Below, one piece after another: positions 56,876 to 64,000 of a DNA stretch of 64,000 nucleotides. The position numbers were made by a program, and so were the translations under genes. The DNA comes from Ceratotherium simum simum. Taxonomy: Eukaryota > Chordata > Mammalia > Perissodactyla > Rhinocerotidae. Every line of letters starts with the position of its first letter. The stretch's first letter is position 1. The notes beneath the pieces are model-generated. The model made no database searches, had not been told where the DNA came from, and worked only from the letters and a program-made list of their open reading frames with translations. Location: contig NW_004454177.1 of the NCBI RefSeq assembly GCF_000283155.1, positions 24,474,249 through 24,538,248 on the forward strand, read 5' to 3'.

Positions 56876-57371
56876 TGTGGTATAATAATTACAAATGTGG
56901 TGCAATTCAGCATCCCTCCCTGTAGTCACGTTCTTTGCAATGTGTCTTTGCAGCTCCACTTATCCAGAATCTATGTCTCTATTTCTGGAATCTAGGCTAG
57001 ACTTCAGATTTATTTTAGCCAAAGGAATATGGCAGAAGAGATGGTGTGTCTTTTCCAAGGCTAGACTTGAAGAGGCCTTGCATGCTTCTGCTTTCTCTTT
57101 TCGGAACCCTGATACTGCATGAGAACAAGCCCAAGCTAACCTGCTCAGGATGACAGATGATACAGACAGAGCTGAATTTGCCCTGATGAGGCCATCCTAG
57201 TCCATCCAATCCCAGCCTATTCACAAGCTGATGGCTGCTACATGACAAACCCAGGAGAGATCGGCTTAGCTTGGGGCAGACAGCAGAACAGCTAAACCAG
57301 TCTCACAAGACCAGCATTCAGTCACTAACATTTTAAGGTGTTTTGTTATACAGCAATAGTTAATCGATACC
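56876..57371 (+). mobile_element. Probable MaLR-like solitary LTR, degraded
   Basis: Begins near 'tgtggtataataattac' and ends 'gtgttttgttatacagcaat' plus 'agttaatcgatac', the usual MLT1/MaLR end ('...ttgttacagcagcaatagataactaatac'). The interior has 'tggaatctaggctagacttc', 'aaaggaatatggcagaagag' and 'aagaggccttgcatgcttct', matching the mid-part of such LTRs. Its AATAAA region is lost. No retroviral genes are present. The start is uncertain by a few tens of bases. Frames at 56895-57248 are not genes. Confidence 0.6.
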
Positions 57372-57535
57372 TTGCTCTTGTCATACTTATTTTCTTTGAT
57401 AATGTGGTAGCTCTGAAATGGCACACTTGTACATGTTCACCAGGAGACAAAACAGGAATGTCCATGCCATAATTGTTTTGTAAAAGCAAAAAACAAAAAC
57501 AAAAAAGAAAACAAACTAAATTACAAAAAAAAATA
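57372..57535. other. Unassigned, ending in an A-rich tract
   Basis: Low-complexity A-rich run 'aaaaacaaaaacaaaaaaga' at about 57486-57530. No gene. Confidence 0.5.
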
Positions 57536-57539
57536 AGGG

Positions 57540-57960
57540 ATTAAAAAAGTTTTAGTATATTGACACAATTGGAATACTAGATACAGGTATCATCACGGAT
57601 AAATTTCCAGTAGGTATTGCTGAGTAAAAGAGCAAGTCACAAAAAATTAAAAAGTAGGACTCCTTTTACAGAAGAACAATAACAGATAAAACTTAAAAGA
57701 TACTATTTAGAGATAAATACATGTGTTAAAACTATTTTTAAAAAGGCAAGGGGATGATTAACACAAAATTCGGGATAGTGGTTACTTCTGGTGGAGTGAG
57801 AGGGAGAAGAGATTGAGATGGAGCGCACCAAGGTCTTCAAAGGTCCTGAAAATGTTCTATGACAAGTTATGAGGTTTATTTTATGGTTTTTATTGATATT
57901 ATACCTAGGAGATAGGTTCTTTGTATGTGTATTTCATAATAAATAGTGTTTTAAATAAGG
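57540..57960 (+). mobile_element. L1ME-type 3' end, + strand
   Basis: 'tatattgacacaattggaat', 'gctgagtaaaagagcaagtc', 'ggggatgattaacacaaaat', 'tcgggatagtggttacttct' and 'atttcataataaatagtgtt' give the end of L1 ORF2 and 3' UTR in order. Confidence 0.8.
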
Positions 57961-57989
57961 AGCATTAAAGGGGAACAAAAATGGAAATG

Positions 57990-58085
57990 AGAGAACCAGT
58001 TAGCAGGCTACTTTAATAGTCCACATGAGATATCATGGTAGCTTGGCCTTGTGTGTTAATGGTGGAAATGGAAAAATGTAGATAA
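57990..58085 (-). mobile_element. Short L2 fragment, - strand
   Basis: 'gagaaccagttagcaggcta', 'agtccacatgagatatcatg' and 'gtagcttggccttgtg' match the L2 antisense 'gaccagttaggaggctattgcagtagtccaggcaagagatgatgg...cttgga'. Confidence 0.68.
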
Positions 58086-58099
58086 ATTAAAGATATGCA

Positions 58100-58270
58100 G
58101 CTCTATCGATTACTAGCTGTGTGACTTTGGACAAGCTACCTAACTTCTCTACTCCTCATTTTGTCTGTTAAAAAAAAATAGAGAATTTTACTAATGAGTT
58201 AATAGATGCAGACCTCTTAGAACAATGCTTAGTACACTCTAGGCATTCAATAAAAGTTAGCAGTTCCTAT
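58100..58270 (+). mobile_element. MIR SINE, + strand
   Basis: 'gattactagctgtgtgactt', 'ggacaagctacctaacttct', 'cattttgtctgttaaa' and 'ctaggcattcaataaaagtt' make a well-preserved MIR in sense order. Confidence 0.87.
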
Positions 58271-59630
58271 TAAATAATGAATCATTTGACATTGATTCAA
58301 ACACCGTATTTTAAGAACATTGAGAAGCTAGAACATGGACAAATGATGATGATCAGTGTCTGTATAGACCATGTCATTTGAGACAGAGCTGAGGAATTGG
58401 GCTTATTTATTATAATTCTGCAAGTTCAGAGATAAATGGCAATTTTTGTGTGATCCTAAGGGGTAGAACTATAAGCTGGAATCTGATTCCAAATTAAGAA
58501 CTTTCAAACAAGAAGAGCTACAGATTGTTAACAGTGGGGTGATCTACTTCATAAAGTAATGAGCTTCTTGCTACTGAAAGGATTCAAGATAAAACTTAAT
58601 AAACACTCAATAGTGGTGCTATAGAAGGAAGGATATCTGTCCATAACCAATGGGGTCCAATGCAGTATTCCAGAGGTACAAGATGAGACTCACTCCTAGA
58701 GAGATACATAAATAAAACTTAGGCAGGGGTCAGGGCCTCTATCAGTAGCCTAGAATGTAGGACTAGTCAGTTAGGTTCTGGAATAATGGAAAACACAATG
58801 GATCAAAACTAAGGACTGAGAACCAACCAAATAATTGGAACAACATTTGGAAGAAGGAAAGAAAATACCAAGAAATATGCTCCTGAGGGCTGTAGTGGGA
58901 CGCACTATTCTGAAGACACGAGGCTTTCACCTGGTTTTCCGTGAAGGAAATCTCTGTAGTCATCACAGGGTCCAGGGGATGTATTTAACTCCAAACTGCA
59001 CACCTGGGATAAACCAAACTGGGAGGCAAGCACCATGGATACTAGCTTTAAGTATGGTACTATATCCACTGTATTGAGGAATTCAGATGAGAGAGCAAGG
59101 GGTAAAATGCAAAGAAATACATGCTCCAACTATCAGTAGTCTTTGACTGGAAGTCTATTTTTGTCTTAAACTTCTCTGTGACCAATTACATAATTTTATG
59201 GTACACTCATTTTGTGATGTCCAAAGTTCAAATGACCCAAGTATAAATTATCACTAAGCAACTTATTATGTCACTCAATAAGCATGCTCAAGAATAGATT
59301 TTCCAGCATAAAGTCTCTATTGCAATTTATTTGCTTGTGTAACTTTAAAAAAATAAAGAATTGTGGTATAATTTTATAAACTAATAAATCCCTAAAACCT
59401 TTACATAACTAGTCTGCTCTATCCCTGAAGGATAGGCAAATTCTATGAATCGTTTATACAGAACCTTAAATTTGAGTTTGCCTTATGAGTAAAAGTGATA
59501 TTCTGCTAAAATTGTACAATGCTTTCTAATATTTGCAATTTGTGTGTGCAAATCTATCATTTGTATTAGCCGTAAATTATTTTTCTAAGATGTAAAAAGT
59601 GTAGATATTTTCAATTGTCTTAGTTATTTT
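58271..59630. other. Unassigned 1.4-kb stretch
   Basis: No clear repeat and no gene. Frames at 58763-59129 (67-80 codons, both strands) are unsupported. Confidence 0.4.
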
Positions 59631-59639
59631 TATCCAATT

Positions 59640-59945
59640 ATATTAAATAAATATGTGCTAATTACAACTTTGCACCAAACACTGTGTTAGGCATTAGGGA
59701 TTGAGCAATAAACAAAACAGACACAACTCTACCTGCTTAAAGCTTGTAGTCTGATGGATAATAAGACTAATAACCTAAAAGTTTGATGTGTGTAATGAAA
59801 TCATGCTGTTGAAATATATTACAAAAGGTCCTAATTGGGCCTTAGAGAAGTTATACGACTTCCCATAACTAAGTGGTGAAGCATGCATTGTGAATCCAAT
59901 CCCATATTATAAAACACTAGGCTAAGCCATTTAACTAATATTCAT
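59640..59945 (-). mobile_element. L2 3' end and adjacent MIR-like fragment, - strand
   Basis: 'accaaacactgtgttaggca', 'gagcaataaacaaaacagac' and 'ctgcttaaagcttgtagtct' are the antisense L2 tail. 'agagaagttatacgacttcc' and 'cataactaagtggtgaagc' further on match antisense MIR. Confidence 0.65.
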
Positions 59946-60334
59946 GTTTATCATATAGAATTTGGAAAATGCAGAGAGGCATCACATTGTATGTTAGTAT
60001 TTTGATTTTGTAGGAGTTTTTTACTTTACTTTCTTTATTTTTTAACTAGCTAATACAGGTTCATGATAGAACAACCATTCTCTTTCATTGTTTGAAATGG
60101 CATACAGCAAAATGCCCTCCTTATCTTTGTCTCCCAGTCACCCTGCTCCCTGCCCCAGAGGCACTTGCTGTACTCAGTTTCTTATATATCCTTCCAGAAA
60201 TATTCCATGCACTCTGAAATATTACTTCCATATTTATCTTTTATAAACACAAATAGTAAAATACTCTATCCAATATTCCACACCATGCTTTCTCATTAGA
60301 TTAATCTATCTTGGAGATTTCACCTTATTGATTA

Positions 60335-60398
60335 GATACAAAGATAGTGAAATAGATATAGATAGATAGACATAGATATATAGAGATAGAGATATAAT
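60335..60398. repeat. (GATA)n-like microsatellite
   Basis: Interrupted GATA/AGAT units ('agatatagatagatagacat', 'agatatatagagatagagat') immediately before the LTR. Probably polymorphic. Confidence 0.88.
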
Positions 60399-60658
60399 TG
60401 CTATAGACTGAATGCTTGTGCCCCTCCCCTCAATTCATATGTTGAAATCCTAATCTCCAATGTGATGGTCTTAGGAGGTGGGGCCTTTGAGACGTGATTA
60501 GGTCATAAGAGTGGAGACCTCATGAATGGAATTAGTGCCCTTGTAAAAGAAGCCCCAGAGAGCTTTCTCGCCCCCTTCTGGCGTGTCAGGTTACTGTTAC
60601 TATATAAGCCCCCTGTCTATACTATTTTGTTATAGCAGCCCAAAGGGACTAAGATAAT
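60394..60658 (+). mobile_element. Solitary MaLR (MLT1/MST-like) LTR with 5-bp duplication
   Basis: The body is 60399-60653: 'tgctatagactgaatgcttg', 'attcatatgttgaaatccta', 'cttaggaggtggggcctttg', 'gaatggaattagtgccctt', and the end 'actattttgttatagcagcc' plus 'aaagggactaag'. These are hallmark MaLR LTR phrases. The perfect 5-bp duplication 'ataat' lies at 60394-60398 and 60654-60658. It is internally shortened (about 255 bp, against the roughly 350-500 bp usual for the group); the polyadenylation region is missing. No retroviral genes. Confidence 0.85.
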
Positions 60659-61700
60659 AATTATTTTTGACAGCCTAGAATTGAAACTTCTCAGCAAGTC
60701 CCCTAAGGATGGACATTTGGGTAGTTTATAGACTTTTGATCTTAAAAAAAAAAATTCTGCAATCAAAATCCTGAACATGCATGTAAGTAAGCCTGAAAAT
60801 TGCATACCTAGAAGTGGAATTGCTGATTCAAGGTTAGATGCACTTTTTATTTTGAAAGAAATGGCTAAATTTCCCTTCATATGCTTGCATCAGTTAATAT
60901 TCCCACAAGCAATGGATGAGATTACCTAATTCTCCACACTGTTACGGAATGTGTTCTCAGAATTTATGCTATTTGGCCAAATAGGTGAAAAATGTTACTC
61001 TGTATTTCTAACATTACAGGTGAGGTTGAACATCTTTTCATTTGTTTAAAATGAAATTTGTTTATATTGACTGTTAAATCCCATGCCTATTTGATTATGC
61101 TTAAGTTCTCATTTATCTTGATTTGAATGAGCTTGAAATATATTAAATAAATTAGGCTTTTATCTATGCTATTAAGTGGAAATATACTCTTCTAGACTTT
61201 CTTTTCTTTTGTCTTTGATGACCATGTTCTCTGTAGGATACTTTGTTTTTACTTTTCAAATATTCACATTTACCAATCTTACCTTTCCTGGACTCTGACT
61301 TTTACTTCTTACTTAAACAAATTTTGCCAGCTACAAGAATATTAAAAATAAATCTCGCCTGTTTTCTTCTAACACTTTGGTGATTCTTTTATATGTAAGT
61401 CTTTTATCCATCTGAGAGTTTATTTATGTGGAAGGTGAGAAGTAGGATTCTAATTATATTTTGTTCAAGATGACAATTATTAAATAATCTATTTATCCAT
61501 GCACTGTTGTAAAATGTACTAAATTCCCCTATGTATTTTGGTATATTCACGGATTTTAAAATTTCATTTCACTGTTTGGTTTCTCTATTGCTACACTGGT
61601 GCCACACTTTTAATTATTGTATCTTTATAATATGATTTAATATCCGAAATGCTAGTTTCCCCTGTTTCTTCTTTTTATAAAATTCCTCTGTCTATTCTTC

Positions 61701-62195
61701 CACATGAACTTTAGAATTTTTTTATTTCAACCACTCATTTCTTCAGAAGTTAGACTAGAATTTTAAACTTTTTATGTTTTTGTTTTGTTTTATTTTGGGA
61801 CATCTGGTAAGATGAGTTGTTTTTCTCCTTTTACATATTGACGTTATAAAACAAAAAATAATTGTGAAAGGAAAAGAGGATTTATAAATATTTTATATTC
61901 ATTTAGCTTGTCACAATTAGCTGATCATTCCCTCTACAAATATTTATTGCATGCATACCAGGTGTGTCTGTGTTCAATAAATATCCAAGGACATTTGTCA
62001 AGAAGAGAGTCAAAAATTCTTTCCAATAATTCTGCATTACCCTCATTCTTTCACCTCCCTAATGCTCCTAAATACCTAGATGAAAACTATATGGTGATTA
62101 GCATATTTGTTGACCTTGTCCATTTTTTTAATGAGTAAATTTGTATCTGTTGAATCCTTACTCTGTTCGTGAAAGTATAGTGGTGGGAATAAGCA
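61701..62195. other. Unassigned AT-rich sequence
   Basis: A possible short L2 (-) tail 'tctacaaatatttattgcat' at 61933-61975. Otherwise no repeat or gene recognised. Confidence 0.4.
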
Positions 62196-62199
62196 AGGA

Positions 62200-62595
62200 A
62201 GCTCTGAAAAAAGACTGCCTGGATTCTAAATCCTAGTTGTCCCACTTGATAGATGTCATATTATTTCATCAATTAAAGGACACACATTTTTTCACATTTG
62301 ATGTCTCTGAAATTGGTTTGCTTATTGAAATTGATGGCAGAAGTCATAATTTAACTTCAGTGTTTATTCTTGTAATGTTAACATTAATGATGCATCTTAT
62401 AAGGAGTGGTACAATAGAGTCAATATATTAAAATATGTTGACCTTGGATATGTTATTTAAGTCCCATTGCCTGTAAAATGTAATTAATACAAAAGTCATT
62501 TATAGAGTTATAGTAAAAAATTAAATGTGTTATTACATAAAAAGATATTTACAACTGTGCAAGGCATTTAGTAAGTTCTCAATAAATATTATACA
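62200..62595 (+). mobile_element. MIR SINE, + strand, interrupted by about 180 bp of unknown sequence
   Basis: The first MIR half is at 62200-62255 ('gactgcctggattctaaatc', 'cacttgatagatgt'). The second is at about 62440-62595 ('ttgaccttggatatgttatt', 'taagtcccattgcctgtaaa', 'gcaaggcatttagtaagttc', 'tcaataaatatta'). Joined, they give one continuous MIR, so 62256-62439 is an insertion of unknown origin. Confidence 0.75.
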
Positions 62596-62654
62596 TTTGT
62601 TATTGCTTGAAGATTAAAGATCATGTGTACAAAGTGCCTAGTACTGTACTTGAG

Positions 62655-62880
62655 ACACTCTACTAAGTGCCAAGCAAGAATGAACTAGATATTTTTCTAT
62701 ATTTTCTTCAATTTAATCCACACAACACCATCATAAGACATATTATCATCCCCATTTAATACATAAGAAAAGATAAGTATATAGGAAGTTACTTCCTGAA
62801 AATCAAATAATGAATATAGCAAAATGATGATTCAATTTCAGAACTTTTTCTGACTCTAATAGCTATGCTCTTTCACATCT
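62655..62880 (-). mobile_element. MIR SINE, - strand
   Basis: 'gagacactctactaagtgcc', 'ttcaatttaatccacacaac', 'ttatcatccccatttaatac' and 'gaagttacttcctgaaaatc' give the antisense MIR order. Confidence 0.8.
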
Positions 62881-64000
62881 TAAAAAATAATTGGTTAAAA
62901 TATACAATGACTATAACTAAAGGAATAAAACTCTTTAATATGTCTCATAATGGCATTAAAGTTAATTAGAACAGGAAGAATTTAAATGCCTAGAAGTTGT
63001 AAACACCACTAATACTTTCATCCCATCTTCTTCTGATACCGTATTCATAGCTGAAAAATTAATCCGTTCGAGATAATCTACGACAAATTTCTAATTAAAT
63101 CCAAATCATTTCTTTTTCTAAAATCTCACAACTTCAAAAAGATTTTAAATCTTAAGAGTCTTTCAAAACATGTATATATATGTGTGCGTCATATTCCAGT
63201 AAATAACTGAGTAACAAACCACAAGCAACACAAATATAAATGTTAAGGGCAATTTACTTTGATTTTGACATAATCAATTTGGCCAATCACAAAGTTGATC
63301 ACAGAAGAATGTCAACTGATTTCCTTTAATATATAAATCTTGATAAAAACGGTATCTTATTTAATATATCAAGTTTAACTAAAATGCATTTGTCTGCTGA
63401 CACATTGTAAACTAGATTGCTGGGATCGATAATAATAAGAACTGCTGAAAGTCTGAGTTCCTGAAATCTCTGAAATATTCATCACCAATTTTTTAATCTA
63501 CTATTTAGTAACCAAGTTTTTACATCATGATGGCCGGAGTGAATATGTAATTCATGGATAATTAAATGTCAAGGAAAAATGCAGCCAATGATTTGCTTAT
63601 TTAAATATACTGTTTCATTAAAAAGTGACTCTTTAACACTTGTTTATAAAATTCTAGTAGAAACTGCCCTAATCTGTCAACATCTTAATAGCCTTACATA
63701 TGTTACCAAAAATTTATCTTCTAATAAGTCATTCTTCAAGAGCCCTAGCACCTAATTACATATTTGAACTTATTTTTTATATCAACTTATAATGAAGATG
63801 AAGCTTATTAGAGCAAGCAGTTCATTGCAAGTTCAAACACTGAGCAACCATAATTCAGTAATTCAGCAAGCAAAACTGTTTCTCAAAAAGTGATGAAAGG
63901 CAATACCTGTTCATACCAATACATGGCATCATAATGACAGCTTTGAACTTTCCCATTCAAGCTCCAAATCCTGAGCCAAGGTTTCAGATCTTTTTTAATT
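62881..64000. other. Unassigned AT-rich sequence to the window end
   Basis: No gene or repeat family recognised over 1.1 kb, apart from a short (TA/TG) run at 63172-63187. Possibly single-copy DNA. Confidence 0.45.

Larger units (their letters stand above)
60030..61700 (-). mobile_element. Ancient L1M element 3' part, - strand, split by a MaLR LTR
   Basis: Antisense of an old L1 3' UTR and ORF2 end. Landmarks include 'atatatccttccagaaatat', 'ctagaagtggaattgctgat', 'ttcccacaagcaatggatga', 'ggccaaataggtgaaaaatg', 'gaggttgaacatcttttcat' and 'agtcttttatccatctgaga'. Divergence is high, so the ends are approximate. The LTR at 60399 divides it. Confidence 0.65.

Overview
This window looks like non-genic nuclear DNA from an odd-toed ungulate (Perissodactyla). 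The diagnostic feature is eight copies of the tRNA-derived equine repetitive element (ERE) SINE, a family I know only from perissodactyls. Seven are on the + strand and one on the - strand. Six have clear target-site duplications of 11-20 bp; the copies at 8111 and 39795 have weaker ones. The CpG-rich (youngest) heads mostly carry the 'aactagaaggatgtg...ctactggggctttgg' body. I associate that body more with rhinoceros and tapir than with the horse's own youngest ERE1, so a ceratomorph is a tentative preference. No bacterial, plasmid or phage feature is present.

I find no protein-coding gene, no functional RNA gene and no CRISPR array. The longest open frames (up to 150 codons) are chance frames, often antisense to repeats. 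The window is intergenic DNA or the inside of a very large intron.

Layout. 1-5.9 kb: two L1 fragments, an ERE, a MIR, an L2 fragment and unassigned sequence. 5.9-14.7 kb: a nearly complete, inactive L1M-class LINE on the + strand (5' UTR, ORF1, spacer, ORF2, 3' UTR), interrupted by two EREs and two MaLR-type LTRs. 14.7-19.4 kb: a 210-bp terminal-inverted-repeat DNA transposon, MIRs, an ERE inside a MIR, and a unique stretch with a candidate exon. 19.4-24.2 kb: an old L1 (+) carrying a younger L1 with an inverted 5' part (the twin-priming signature), a hAT-type element and an L2 end. 24.2-35 kb: MIR and L2 relics, an ERE, a MER5-type element, one LTR and long unassigned stretches. 35-38 kb: an ancient L1 on the - strand (ORF1 to endonuclease). 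38.4-41.2 kb: about 2 kb of L2 (-) split by two hAT-type elements, one of which holds an ERE. 41.3-44.4 kb: mostly unassigned, with a CpG-enriched patch near 42.4 kb. 44.6-47.9 kb: a second long L2 (-) split by an L1 (-) and an ERE. 48-64 kb: an inverted ERE, L1/L2/MIR relics, two more MaLR-like LTRs and unassigned sequence.

The elements do not work together as a system. They form layers of insertions whose relative ages can be read from the nesting: L2 and MIR oldest, then L1M, then hAT and MaLR elements, then younger L1, then ERE. Family names come from memory of consensus sequences, so subfamily names are deliberately broad. I found no convincing undescribed biological system. The best items for a second look are the candidate exon at 17.6 kb, the CpG patch at 42.2-42.6 kb, and the nested insertions as phylogenetic markers.
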